Assembly (NCBI GenBank): GCA_014529385.2
Contig: CM043944.1
Location: 67,455,895-67,519,894, forward strand
DNA: 64,000 nt
Direction of reading: 5' to 3'
DNA from: Adiantum capillus-veneris
Lineage: Eukaryota; Streptophyta; Polypodiopsida; Polypodiales; Pteridaceae
Every line of letters starts with the position of its first letter. Positions within the stretch are counted from its first letter, which is position 1. Below are positions 33,087-44,720 of this stretch, piece after piece. Under the pieces are notes generated by a model that saw only the letters and a list, made by a program, of their open reading frames with translations, was not told where the DNA came from and searched no databases. The position numbers and the translations under genes were made by a program.

Positions 33087-33540
33087 AATGGCAGAAACAA
33101 TGGTTAATCTTGGAGACATTGAGAAGCTAGTATTAGCTCTTATAGACCGTGGTTCATAAATCAATCTTATGGTGAAGAATTTACAGCAGAAGGGAAGTAG
33201 CCTACTGATGTGGATCACAAGTGGAAGATTCAAGCTGCGAACATGCTTCCTAGAGATCTTTACGATGCATGTGCAAATGTTAAGGTAGTTATTGGGGAGG
33301 TTTGTGATGAGCAAAAAAATTTTTACACAAGAGCATTCCTCCTACCCACTGATTCTGGGACAGCCCTACATTACGGCTTTGCGGATAGAAACTAAGGTGC
33401 TAGATGATGGCTCGGCCTATGCTAGGGTTTGGAGCCAAGATGGTAAGAAAGAAATTCAATTTTTAAATGTATGTGCTGACCATGCCAAAAACAAAGACAA
33501 TTTACGTGATCGTCTAATGACAAAGATACACAAAGAGTGA
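33087..33540 (+). pseudogene. Aspartic protease of C
   Basis: VLALIDRGSXINLMVKN near 33,130-33,180 holds the active site as DRG with an adjacent stop. The second landmark, YPLILGQPYITALRIET, lies in another frame at about 33,340-33,395. The C-terminal part reads KKEIQFLNVCADHAKNKDNL. Two frameshifts and a stop are present. Confidence 0.7.
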
Positions 33541-33639
33541 AAAGAACAAAGGTTTGCTCAGGATTTTCTTGGGGTGCCACTATAAAGCGGGACTATGGTG
33601 GTACAAGTGAGGAGAAATTCACGCAAAGAGAAACCTTCT

Positions 33640-34406
33640 CTTCATGATTTTTGGGATTGACATTTGAGGGTTCAGTATCTTATAGAAAGTTTAATGATTT
33701 ACCTAAGTGGGAGAAACAATATGTTTCAAGCATTCAAAGTGAATTGCAGGGATGTGATGTGCTGGAACCAGATGATGTGATTTCAGGAATCTTTGAAGAG
33801 ATTTTTTATGTTGACACTATGTCAGAGCTTGAGGATATGAGGCAAAACAGGTTAGAAAGTGGAACTAAAGTTGTTAAGGTGCACTCAATGGACATGTACG
33901 AAGAGATGGACATATACGAGGCACTTATGCATATTGAGGATGACTTGGGTAAAGAAGTTGAAGCACATGTAGAGACGAAGTACAAGACAATTGTAAAGAA
34001 AGTGAGACTAGTGGCTACACCTCTACCAGAGGGAAGTGATGGGGTGAATCCTCAGAAAGCCTAAGAAAATTGGGCATAAATTCACTAAAGAGACATTGCA
34101 ATAGCTAAAGGTTGGAGAAGATGGTTTTCTTAATCCTCAATTTTGTCATATTACAGGTAGAGATAATCTTGTTGCAGATATGCTATGAAGAGCGAGGTTT
34201 GAAAATGAAGAAGAGATGTTGACCACAAGTGATGATGTTGGATTGAATTTCTATATGTCTTCTTATCTACATGCAAACGATGGAAACATTGCTCATATTT
34301 TTGAGGTATTTTCTGAGGAGTTCTATGATGGAGAATTTCTTATGATCGGTCGCTACCTTAGCACTCTTACTAAGCATGAAGGGTGGACGGATCAAGAGTC
34401 TAAAAA
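33640..34406 (+). pseudogene. C pol remnant: linker and RNase H end, RT deleted
   Basis: 33,651-34,064 is an open 137-codon stretch (SIQSELQGCDVLEPDDVISG, YKTIVKKVRLVATPLPEGSD), which looks like the segment before RT. After about 34,130 the text jumps to the end of RNase H, CHITGRDNLVADMLXRARFE, and the lead-in to integrase (LSTLTKHEGWTDQES). Some 1.5 kb of RT and RNase H that would normally lie between is absent. D begins at 34,407. Confidence 0.7.
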
Positions 34407-35994
34407 TGTCATAATAACCAATATCTAATTCTCCTAAATGATTTTCTCATGTTAAACTGATCATTTAATATGGGGAAGTGCAAGGGGAGAAAAAGCTAGA
34501 ATATTGGTTAAGCTAGCAGACCGAACACACTAGGGATCCAAAGGAGGTAAAATAGGGGTCCAAAGGGGGGTCCATATTCAAAAGAGCCATGTGCGAAAAT
34601 GGGCTAAAAAGACCCTAAGGTTAAGCCCATTAAGACTTCCAAAATGCTAAGGTTCCAAAATTCAAAGGTTGTGTCCAAAGGTCAACCATGGGGGGAATTG
34701 GATGCTTTGTGTATGTCCCAAAAGTCTTTTCAAATCCCTACATAGGAGGGGGCGAGCCTAGCTTGTAGGGGATGAGAGAGAAATCCACACACACACACAC
34801 ACACACACAAGCTCCCTTTACACAAAAGGAATGAGGGACACATGGCCCAGATGCCCACAAGGTGTACCCAATTCCTATTGGATGGCCTTGGAGGTGGACC
34901 AATGAGAATTAGGCTCGAGTAAATCAAATTTAATTAATTTAAAAACACTTAATAAAAGAACCAATGAGATTTAAGTCCTCTAGAAGACTATTGGACAGTC
35001 TCCCAAGGGGTCCAATGAGAATTTAGCAGCCCAATGGCTTGCCTGATTCCTATTGGCCAGAGGCAAAGGGGTCCAATGAGAGTTTAGTTGAATTATTAAA
35101 TTACCTAAAGCTCTCACAAAAGGGGAAAGGGGGACACATGTCAAAAGGCTATCACTTATGCTGCTTAATTGTCATTGGTTAGCCCTAGGGAGGTCCAATG
35201 AGAGGACATCAAGAGCAATTAGCAAGGGGGCTCGCCCAAGAGAGAGAGGGGGCTGATTTTTGCAAGGCATTATCACACACACACACACTCTCACACAGTC
35301 TATGTGAGAAGCAAGAAAAAGACTATCTCTTCCCAAGCTTTAATGGAGAGCTCATCACCTATTCCAAGCTTGTGAGATAGAAGCCTACATCGACACACTC
35401 TTGGCATGTGGATGCAAATCCAACCAAGAGCCAAGATCCAATGCATGCTCATCTACTCTATCAAGCTAACTACTAAGCTAAGCTATGCTAATATGAGTGA
35501 TTATGTGAGGAGATGTACATCTTTCTCGAAAGATACTCCTTCATCCTCTCAATCTACTCTCATACCCTGCTAGCTCTCACCATATTTGAAGGTGTGTGAG
35601 GTCTTGGGTCTCAGAACAGGGATAATTGATGTTGTGTTTGCTAAGTGTTTTTCTTAGTGCATGAAGCTTTCATCTTCATTGCACTAGCTAGTCTTGAAGG
35701 AACACAAAGAATTGTATTGTACAATGTCTCTCTTGATGGGAGAAACCATAATACAAAGCCTTTTGGAGGGGGGACCGGATCCATGCAAATCCGGTCCTCA
35801 ACTGTTGTCAATAGCTTAATTTCTCTCTCTTTTGAAAGTATTGTTCATGCTATCTAACTCGGTGTTATGATTTTTGTTTCTCTCTCCACCCAAGCACTCT
35901 TGTAATTCTCATTAGGAATCTATTCTAATGAAATGCCCACTATGTTCATGCTAATTTCCACTACACACAAGTTTTTAGTCCATTAAAGGTTACA
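34407..35994 (+). repeat. 5' LTR of D
   Basis: 1,588 bp. The part from about 34,909 matches 38,468-39,537. It contains an AC microsatellite at about 34,787-34,809. No gene. The 5' 500 bp has no copy in the truncated 3' LTR. Confidence 0.88.
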
Positions 35995-35995
35995 T

Positions 35996-36011
35996 TGGTA
36001 ACAGAGCACAA
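35996..36011 (+). other. Primer-binding site of D, initiator Met tRNA type
   Basis: TGGTAACAGAGCACAA follows the LTR by one base. It matches TGGTATCAGAGC at 11 of 12 positions. A 400-bp leader without a recognised gene follows (36,012-36,411). Confidence 0.8.
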
Positions 36012-36411
36012 GGTTTCTCTTTTCTTGCTCAAGAAGGGAGGTCCTCAAGTTAGCTATAAATGGTTGGTATTATTAATTGCTTGTGAGTAAGTAGAATAGG
36101 GATTTTTCAGCCTTGTAGTGCGCCTGCCTTCGTGTAGTTAACGGGGCATCACCGTCGAGATCTATGGTCTTAATAGTGGAGTCCTACGTGGCTTGCCTAC
36201 GGCTTAACCACTTTTGAGGTATTAGAAGCTTGACACGAGTCGGTGCTGTTTTGGTGTTGAACGACCCTCTCTTCTATTTCTTGCAATTAATGGTATTCGA
36301 GCCACGGGAACAGTAGCTTGAGTGCTTTTTCTAAAGTGGTAAAGAGGAGTAGCAACTAGGGCTTGAAGTGCCAAAGTACACCTAAAAAGTTTACACCTAA
36401 AAGTTGTTATA

Positions 36412-37890
36412 ATGGCTGACAATAATAAAGAGAGTGAAATTAATGTTGATAACTTTGATTTTGCTAATGAGCAAGCTACTAATGATGCTCCAATGCTTGT
36501 TAACTATCTTGTTTCTAGGCTTCAACAAGCCATGGGAAATACATCTCTCCAAAGTGAAGTGCAACGGCAGCTCCGTGCTCATGGGATTCTCCAAGCTCAC
36601 CACCATGACGAGAGAACACCTAGGAAGCCTCCTTGTGAGACTTCCAAAAGAGGTCTCTCTCCGATTTGGGAAGAAGAAGAGAATCCATACGAAAGGCTCA
36701 AGAATTTACTTCTTGATGATGCATCTACTTCCCAAAGGAGAACTCAAGAGCCTCCACCGAAGGAACCAGAAAGAAGTGAGTCTCCCGCCACCTCGACGGA
36801 GATGGCTCCACGAAGACAGCGGGCTAACGCTCTCCATCACCACCAAAACGGAGAAGACCATCGCACCCTTCTCCACACCATAATTCAAAGAGGGATGATA
36901 AAAAGCAAGAGAAGAAAAAGGAGAGAAAGAGGACACCCTCTTCTCCATCTTCTTCATCCTCTTCCTCTTACGAAAGTGATGGTGAAGACGACGAAGATCA
37001 AGAAAATAAAAAGGTGAGAAAGAGGTCACCCTCTTCTCCACCTTCCTCAAATTCTTCACCTTCTGAAGAAAGTGATGGTGAAACTTTTGAACCATCAAAA
37101 AGAAGAGGCCATAGGAAATCCTATGCCGCATCTCTTTCCTTACCTATGATGGCACCTTTGGTGCTACGGACAAAGTCTTGGCCTTTATCAAACAGTTTGA
37201 TGCGGCGTTTGGAGATGAGGGCTTCACGGAGTCCTGTAAGCTACTCCATGTAGCTATGCACTTTCAAAAGTCCGCCAGGCAATGGTGGTCTAGCCTACGA
37301 GCCAACGGTGAAGCTCCGCGAACATGGAAAGCTTTAAGAGCTTCCATTATGAAGTAGTTTTTGGCCACCGATGCCAAAGCCAAAGTACTCATCGAATGGC
37401 GAAGCTTAAAGCTCTCTCCCTATGAATCCATCCACAAATATGTAGACAAGTTTTGGGACCTACAACTCAAATCCACTGTCTTCAAAAAGTTGGATTTTGG
37501 AGAGAAAAAGCAACAATTTTGTGCGGGCTTAACCGAAGAAATGGCGGAGTATGTCAACTCCCAAAGGCCACGTACCATATCGGCGGTAATACACCATACT
37601 ATGGTGGCCTCTCGAATCAATTTCCAAATGGGGGCTAAAAGAAAGAATAAGCCCACGGAAAACAAGGGTTCCAACAAGCCTAAGTGTAAGGACAATTTCT
37701 AAAAGTCTCCTAAGGGAAACTCCAACAAAGCTAAAGAGAAGGGAGTTTACAAAGGTAAAAACAAACGCTCTCCTGAAGAGCTTGAGCGTTATCGCAAGGA
37801 TAACCGGTGTTTCACGTGCAGCGAACAAGGGCATGCATATCGTGCTTGTCCCCAAAAGAACAACCGCAAAGGTCCTCCTAGAGCTACCTT
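36412..37890 (+). pseudogene. Gag of D
   Basis: Starts MADNNKESEINVDNFDFANE. A lysine-, serine- and proline-rich linker follows (36,600-37,120) with a frameshift near 36,890. The capsid fold spans about 37,140-37,640: FQKSARQWWSSLRANGEAPR, a stop at about 37,354, then WRSLKLSPYESIHKYVDKFW and FCAGLTEEMAEYV. The nucleocapsid zinc knuckle near 37,810-37,855 reads CFTCSEQGHAYRAC with all four ligands. A TAA near 37,700 interrupts before it. Confidence 0.82.
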
Positions 37891-38467
37891 GGTTGAAATC
37901 CAAGAGGAGCTGACTCACCAAATTCACCACAAAGGATCTCCTCTATGCCATGCTTGGGGAAAGGTAAGAGAACATGATGCTTTTATTATCTTTGACCCTG
38001 GTTCTACTCACAATTTTATATCTATAGAGTTGGCCACCAAGCTAGGCATACAAGACTACGAGATGGGAGATGTCCTATCCTCCACAGACAATTCTTTCAA
38101 GGGGCAAGAAGCTTCAGTCACTCCCTTAATCCGGAAATTGAGGCTTCATGTCCAAAGCTATGTGGACAAAGAGGACTTCTTTATGTCTCCTCTCAAGCAT
38201 GAGGATGTAATCCTAGGGGCACCATGGTTTGATCGCCTAGCTGCCAATGTTAAATTCCCTGAAAGGAGAATCTCCTTTAAGTTCATGGAAAAAGACATGT
38301 ATATAGATGCTAAGGAAATGGGTAGCACTATCCCCATTGTACATACACCAGCTTTCAAGAAGTTAATAAAGAGCTCTATTTCTGTGTACATGATTTTTGT
38401 TAAAGATTCTCAAAATGAACCTAATGCTTTAGCAAAAGAAAATAAAAGCAACCAAAAGGAATTAGAG
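37889..38467 (+). pseudogene. Aspartic protease of D, C-terminally truncated polyprotein
   Basis: Open from 37,889: AFIIFDPGSTHNFISIELAT gives the active site as DPG; VILGAPWFDRLAANV is the second landmark. This is the retropepsin fold typical of plant chromovirus-like Ty3 elements (family knowledge). The frame runs on as NALAKENKSNQKE and into LTR sequence at 38,468, so everything from RT to the start of the 3' LTR is deleted. Confidence 0.85.
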
Positions 38468-39537
38468 TTAGGCTCGAGTAAATCAAATTTAATTAATTTA
38501 AAAACACTTAATAAAAGAACCAATGAGATTTAAGTCCTCTAGAAGACTATTGGACAGTCTCCCAAGGGGTCCAATGAGAATCTAGCAGCCCGATGGCTTG
38601 CCTGATTCCTATTGGCCAGAGGAAAAGGGGTCCAATGAGAGTTTAGTTGAATTATTAAATTACCTAAAGCTCTCACAAAAGGGGAAAGGGGGACACATGT
38701 CAAAAGGCTATCACTTATGCTGCTTAATTGTCATTGGCTAGCCCTAGGGAGGTCCAATGAGAGGACAACAAGAGCAATTAGCAAGGGGGCTCACCCAAGA
38801 GAGAGAGGGGGCTGATTTTTGCAAGGCATTATCACACACACACTCTCACACAGTCTATGTTAGAAGAAAGAAAAAGACTATCTCTTCCCAAGCTTTAATG
38901 GAGAGCTCATCACCTACTCCAAGCTTGTGAGATAGAAGCCTAAATCGACACACTCTTGGCATGTGGATGCAAATCCAACCAAGAGCCAAGATTCAATGCA
39001 TGCTCATCTCCTCTACCAAGCTAAGCTATGCTAATATGAGTGATTATGTGAGGAGATGTACATCTTTCTCGTAAGATACTCCTTCTTCCTCTCAATCTAC
39101 TATCATACCCTGCTAGCTCTCACCATCTTTTAAGGTGTGTGAGGTCTTAGGTCTGAGAACGGGGATAATTGATTTTGTGTCTGCTAAGTGTTTTGCTTAG
39201 TGCATGAAGCTTTCATCTGCATTTCACTAGCTAGTCTTGAAGGAACACAAAGAATTGTATTGTACAATGTCTCTCTTGATGGGAGAAACCATAATACAAA
39301 GCCTTTTGGAGGGGGGACCGGATCTATGAAAATCCGATCCTCAACTGTTGTCAATAGCTTAATTTCTCTCTCTTTTGAAAGTGTTTTTCATGCTATCTAA
39401 CTAGGTGTTATGCTTTTTGTTTCTCTCTCCACCCAAGCACTCTTGTAATTCTCATTAGGAATCTATTCTGATGAAATGCCCACTATGTTCATGCTAATTT
39501 CCTCTACACACAAGTTTTTAGGCCATTAAATGTTACA
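38468..39537 (+). repeat. 3' LTR of D, 5'-truncated
   Basis: Matches 34,909-35,994, with a short AC-run difference and scattered substitutions. It begins at a TTAGG microhomology shared with the protease tail, the probable deletion joint. Confidence 0.9.
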
Positions 39538-39542
39538 AAAAA

Positions 39543-40810
39543 GATAAAAAAGAAAGATTACGGCTATTTTCTGAAGGATGGACATTTATGGAAGCAACCA
39601 AAATGCTCTAGAGGGGTACCCACAATGGGTTGTTTGTGATAAAGCAACTCAATAGTAGGTTATTAAAGAATATGAAGGTTTATGGGTTGGACACAGAGGG
39701 GTCTGGGAAACGTTTGTCAAGATTAAGGATCATTTTACTAGTTGAAAGGTATGTATAAAGATGTGGCTTAGTTTGTGGAGACGTGTTCAATATGCCAATA
39801 ATATTCTAATGTACAACATTGAGATGGATTGCATCCCACCTATCCACTGGCTATGCACTACAAGTGGGTGGTGGACCTGATTACCATGCCAATAGGCATT
39901 TGGTAGATGTGGTATATTGTTCTTGCCAGGGAGGATCTTACTAATCAAGTGGAAGGCAGAGATTTGTTCACGAAAGTTACCAGTTTTGTATGCAATTTTT
40001 TGCTGTATTTCTAGGTATGGATGTGTTGGTAGAATTACTGTTGATATAGCAGAGCTGGATGTAGATGAAGCTCGGAATTTCTTTACTCTCTTGGGCATTG
40101 AACTGGCTCTCCCTACAACATACAATCCAGAGGGTCATGGTAAAAGTGAAGAGGGCATCCGCCTATTGTCAAAGCTTTAGCAAAGGCATCCCAGGGACAT
40201 CTTGGTGATTGGCCTAAAATCCTAGTGTTTGCTTTTTGGGCCGATTGAACTACACATAGTTCTGTTATTATAGGTTTTACGCCATTTGAGATAATGTATG
40301 GGCAAAAACCCATTATGCCTGCAGAGGAAGCGATTATTTCTTGGGCCATAATGCCATGGGAAGAAGGTATGTATATAGAATATTTGGTTGCCTTGCACAT
40401 TCGCCAGCTTGAAAGGTGTCAGAAAGATATTGAATAGGCCGAAGTAATGCTTAAGGAAGCAAGGTTGAAGAATAAAGCAACATTTGATGGCAAGCACAAA
40501 CTACACACTTGTGCTATAAAAAATGGGGATTGGGTCCTTGTATATGATAGGAGCCTAGAAAAGCAGTACACTGCTATGTGAAAGATGGTTAAATGATGAT
40601 TTGGACCATATGTAGTACTTCATGTTTATGATAATGCGAGCTTGATGGCACTGAGCTCAAGGTGCCTATTGCGGGGAAAAGAGTTAAGTTTTTTAAGAAA
40701 TGAGATGGTGAGATTAATATTTTAGATTTCAACACAGATCAACCTCTTGAAGATAGTGTTATGCATGCATCAGACGATGAGTCTGATGATGCTCTTGATG
40801 ATGCTTCATA
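39543..40810 (+). pseudogene. Integrase and pol C-terminus of C
   Basis: Starts KKKDYGYFLKDGHLWKQPK, the integrase lead-in. Then decayed zinc-finger and core sequence with many stops. The third catalytic region reads GIELALPTTYNPEGHGKSEE near 40,090-40,150, keeping a Glu. FWADRTTHSSVIIGFTPFEI type sequence and YGQKPIMPAEEAIISW follow, then GDWVLVYDRSLEKQY. The end is acidic (DDESDDALDDAS, about 40,780). Reading frames shift repeatedly. Confidence 0.78.
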
Positions 40811-41575
40811 ACTGCAGTTGGCACAGACCAGAGGATGTGCAGGTTCAGAGAAGGTAAATGTCATGCATCTCCACTCCCATACAAAGAAAGATACCAAAAA
40901 AATGCACGTCGAGCTTGTTTGAAGCTTACATGATTAATAAATAGTGATTAGGTCCTGGTTACAGGCCAAGTTTAATGCTGAATGTATGTCAAATGCGGCT
41001 ATAAGGGCCAACATATGCCTTAATGATGCTACAAACGAGTATTCTTGAAGTGAGCATAGATGAGAGATTAAGATCTAGTACTGTAGTGCTTGAAGTGCTC
41101 TACCAACCTTTATTACGGCTTGTTGATTGGAGCTACGGTGAAGAAGTTATGGCATTTTGATGTTTAAGTTGATTGCAAATCCGTACCGGGATTGGGGAAC
41201 TACGACTGAGGTGACATAGTTGAAATGAATGCATATGCTTGAAGTGCTCACTTTGTGGAGTGCATCGGTCTTTTTAGATTAGTGACCGGAGTTATGTTCG
41301 CCAAGATATTGGCCGTTAAAGATTCACCGGTGGCCGTTTCCGTACTAGTCTGGTGCGCTTAGTCGGTTTGCCATCTGGGATTTTTTGACTTCAACAAAGT
41401 TCAGAACATCATGCAACAACGCTTTGGTTAGTATGTTTTGCCTCACAAGAATATTATTTATTGAAGATTGTTGATAGTAGGAAATGCCTAACATGGCTAT
41501 GTCTTAAGCAGATACAAAGTCGGGGGGCATTGTCCAAATGCAATCATTTACACTTGCATCTAGCAAGCTTCTAGA

Positions 41576-41822
41576 ACTATTCAAGACCTTTTAGGGTCGT
41601 CAAAATTCACGATGATATTGTTAGTTGATGGCTACTGGAGGAATTTGTTGTGCTTGGCGATGCTTTAGTCCATATGTATGCCAAATGGGATGCCCTTTAA
41701 GGACCTCCCACCCAAAAGAAACAAAGGGCCAATGCTAGCCCAATGTGGCCGCCCAATGGAGGAAGATATACTCCTTGGCAATACCTTGGCCGATATGTAT
41801 GCTAAATGTGGCACCCAATAAA
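41576..41822 (+). pseudogene. PPR gene fragment inside C 3' LTR
   Basis: Same piece as at 30,603-30,856: VKIHDDIV, a stop, WLLEEFVVLGDALVHMYAKW, then near 41,775-41,822 the second LVDMYAKCG-type piece with LADMYAKCGTQ. Changes such as V-to-H and an added stop show independent decay of the two LTR copies. Confidence 0.8.
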
Positions 41823-42500
41823 GCAATGGCCACCCAATGTGGCACAAAACCCGCCCATAAACCATGGGGTGACCACCCAAATAAATAAGAAAAGGGCTTC
41901 GAGTGTGTAAGAAAGAAAAGGAAAGCAAAGTCCATGGCGTTCAGTGCGGGGGAAAGAAGGTGACAAAAAACAAGCTCGCGCGGGCCTGTACGAGTCTGGG
42001 ATAAGCTTGGCAAAGAATGGAAAAATGTGTAGCTCTAAAGCGTGTACAATTTAGGTCCAAGCTGCAGCAAATTCCATGTTGGTCAGGATCCGGCCCTGCC
42101 ACATCATAGGGGTGGTTTTTTTTGCCTCCCTAGCAATGATGGTGCCGTCGTTGCTAAGGGAGGGAGGATGCTATTAATAAAGGATTTTTATTCCATTCAA
42201 GTAGGTTTGATTGTACAGAACGAAGGAGGAAGGAGGAGGTGTGGAGAGCTTGGGACAAGAGGGTTCTCTCTCTCGAGCTTGCAAAAAAGTAAAGAGGAGC
42301 TCTCGGCTCTTCCTCAGTAAGCAAGCAAAGCCTTCTCTCTCTCTTGGTCCTCCGCATTCAAAAGGAAACGAGGAGAGGAGAGTGTGGGGAGTTATAACAC
42401 AGATCAGAGAAGAAAGTCCGGGAGCTTGAAAGAAAGAGAAAAGGGCTCGTTCTCTTGCTCGTATTGAAGGGCAAAGAGGGTAAGCAAGGGAGGGCAAAGA

Positions 42501-42504
<4 letters not shown>

Positions 42505-42581
<77 letters not shown>
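42505..42581. repeat. CT/GA microsatellite, about 38 units
   Basis: An uninterrupted TC run of about 76 bp in the C 3' LTR. It creates Arg-Glu repeat frames on the minus strand that are not genes. Confidence 0.95.
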
Positions 42582-42583
<2 letters not shown>

Positions 42584-43100
42584 CATACGAGAAAAGAAAA
42601 GCCTTGACAAAGGGAAGAGATGAGCAAGGAGTCGAAAGCAGAAGCCAAAGGGTTAGAGCAGCAAAGAGAGATTCTTCTCTCTCTAACAGAGTGCAAGTCA
42701 TTCATGACTCAGATAATTAGAAGAAAGGAGCAGACTTAGCTACACAGAGGAACTTTTTGTGGTAAATTGATATGTTTATTCTTACGTTCATTGAGACCGA
42801 TCATCGACGGATCTTGATTCATTGCATGCTCAACTAATTTGGCCTAGGTTCTGTAAATGAGAGCTTAAGTTCCTTTATTTGGAATTAATTAAGTTGACGG
42901 CGTTCTTAACAACACCGCATTGGCTAACATGCGTCAAATTTTGTCGGCATCATAAAATCAATTAATTTAGCATTTTGATCCTGTTGCAAAGAGGTTGCTT
43001 GATAATATTGCGATGTAGTGCATCTTTTCTTGTACTCTTCTCCCACAGCTAGCAACCCAGTGCTGACCCGGTACACATTACGAGCACATATCCCCTAACA

Positions 43101-43930
43101 TCGTCACAGTCACGAGAACACTCCAAGGGATCATTATTTAGCTATGATGCCAAAGGTATGAAATAAGACTTAAATTTAACCTTCTGTATGAAAATGGCCA
43201 ATTTTTTGGTATCTTCTGGAGATGACAGCAACAACAAAGCCTCCACTTTCTTTGGATCTACTTCAATCCCATTTTGTGAAATCACATGTCCAAGAAGCTT
43301 TACCCTTGGCTACGCAAAATGACATTTCTTAGGTTTCAACTGACCCCCGCATTCATCATACCTTGCAAAAGTCATTTCAAGCTTTTGAACATTCTCTTTC
43401 CTTGAACTATATACACAGAAATCTTCTATGAATACTTTGACAAACTTTCCAAGGAACATGGTAAGGACCCAATCCACTTTTCTTTCAAAATCTCCAGGCC
43501 CATTTGTCAACCCAAAGGGAAGGCAACAAAAGCAAAAACAACCCCATGGCATAATAAAACTATTCTTTTTTCTATCTACAAGAGCAAGGATAAGCTAAAA
43601 ATATGTTGAATAACCATTACAGACACTGTATCTTTCAAAGCCAGTCACCACATCGATAAGTTGATCAATGAAAGGCAAAGGGTAAGGATCTTTCTTGGTC
43701 AGCATTTAATGGCTTCACAAACTCTCCAATGCCTATCTTTATTTGGAGTGACCACTACAGGGCTCACCCATTCAGCATTATCCACTCGCACAATGAACCC
43801 TGCATCCAAAAGTTTATCCAGTTCTTCCTTTTGAAAGCATTCATCTTCTCCTTACCCATCCTTATTAACTTTTTCCGTATTGTCTTTGCCCCTTCAACTA
43901 GTTTCAATCTTCATAGGGTCTCCATCAAAA
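43101..43930 (-). pseudogene. Reverse transcriptase of B, N-terminal and catalytic part
   Basis: Minus strand from about 43,930: LDKLLDAGFIVRVDNAEWVS and PVVVTPNKDRHWRVC, then (43,552 on) MPWGCFCFCCLPFGLTNGPG and KVFIEDFCVYSSRKENVQKL. The catalytic box is FIEDF, so the first Asp of the usual FIDDF or FMDDF is Glu. PRVKLLGHVISQNGIEVDP follows. The text ends at element C and resumes at 29,897. Confidence 0.82.
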
Positions 43931-43939
43931 CACCTATTT

Positions 43940-44720
43940 CTTGATATGAAGTGATGAAAAGATATGGAAACCTGCTCAACATTGCTATGTGCTCCCTTGT
44001 TTCTCCTAGTGTCAGATCCGAACTCATCATATTTTGAATCAACTCTTTCTTCAATGGCTAGTTCATGTCTAGGCTGCCTCAACTCCTCAAGTTTCTCTAA
44101 TCGGATTGAAGCATTTATATTCCCTGACACTTGCAACATTTCACCCACTTCCCTCTTCTCCTCGCCCAACAACAAGAATGACACTTCACCCTCTCATCAC
44201 TGGAACAAAAAACAGAGCTACTTTCTCAATCTTCAGAAATGTCTTCACTAGTAAGTTTTGATTCATCATTCTCACTCACATCTTCTAGTGCCATAAGCTG
44301 CTTGGTAGTCATATCAAACACCCTCTTTTCATCCTTCCTATCATACACACAAATTGTGACCTTGCCCCAATTTGGCACAACACCAACAACTCTGAATGAA
44401 GGTCATCCCAAAATGAGGAGAAAAGCTCCCAGGCTAGCTGGCATAACATGATAGTTTAATTTAACCTTCATGTTTGAGATTTTTAACTTCCAAATTCTTA
44501 ATCATCCTAAAACACTTAAATTTGGCATGGTTTGCTAGTCAAATCCAAAACCCAAATATTCCACATGTAATGAGACCTAGTCTCTTGACATTTGATTTTG
44601 TGATCACACAAACTTGAGCACCTCCATCTATGTAGGCCTCTCCCATGCCCACACCTTTGGGCCAATCGTTCTCCCACTTTTAAAACTATGACTTCTCCAT
44701 GCTTTGACTCTTTCTTTCAA
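43940..44720 (-). pseudogene. Aspartic protease of B and acidic linker
   Basis: Near 44,583-44,640 the minus strand reads MGEAYIDGGAQVCVITKSNV with a DGG active site. LGAFLLILGWPSF follows near 44,420. The linker toward RT is acidic (ALEDVSENDESKLTSEDISE). Frameshifts near 44,500 are visible. It is parallel in place and wording to G 59,100-59,700. Confidence 0.7.

Larger units (their letters stand above)
34407..39537 (+). mobile_element. Element D: Ty3/gypsy LTR retrotransposon inserted in C
   Basis: Starts TGTCATAATAACC, ends AAATGTTACA, with AAAAA at 34,402-34,406 and 39,538-39,542 as an exact five-base target duplication. C's reading frame continues across the insertion if it and one duplicate are set aside. 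It has a 5' LTR, primer site, gag, zinc knuckle and protease. RT, integrase and the first part of the 3' LTR are missing, with the deletion joint near 38,466. It is inside C, which is inside B, so it is among the youngest insertions here. Confidence 0.92.
29898..43100 (+). mobile_element. Element C: Ty3/gypsy LTR retrotransposon with PPR fragments in its LTRs
   Basis: LTRs at 29,898-31,157 and 40,859-43,100 flank gag, a gag extension, protease, an RNase H remnant and integrase. Flanks are TTGT (29,894-29,897) and TCGT (43,101-43,104), a probable four-base duplication with one change. It sits inside B's RT. D is inserted at 34,407-39,537. RT is largely missing through an internal deletion near 34,070-34,130. 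LTR, primer site and the bases before the polypurine tract are shared with F. Confidence 0.85.
40859..43100 (+). repeat. 3' LTR of C
   Basis: 2,242 bp, TGTCATGCATC to CCCCTAACA. It follows the purine-rich GGTTCAGAGAAGGTAAA. The segment about 42,025-43,010, containing the CT repeat, is missing from the 5' LTR. F's LTR resumes similarity on both sides (GGAAAAATGTGT near 42,020), which suggests the 5' copy was shortened. Confidence 0.82.

Noticed and set aside
36706-37131. 141-codon minus-strand frame
   Set aside because: Antisense of the lysine- and serine-rich gag linker of D; gag landmarks and knuckle are on the plus strand.
42174-42705. Arg-Glu repeat proteins on the minus strand
   Set aside because: All are readings of the CT microsatellite at 42,505-42,581 in three frames.
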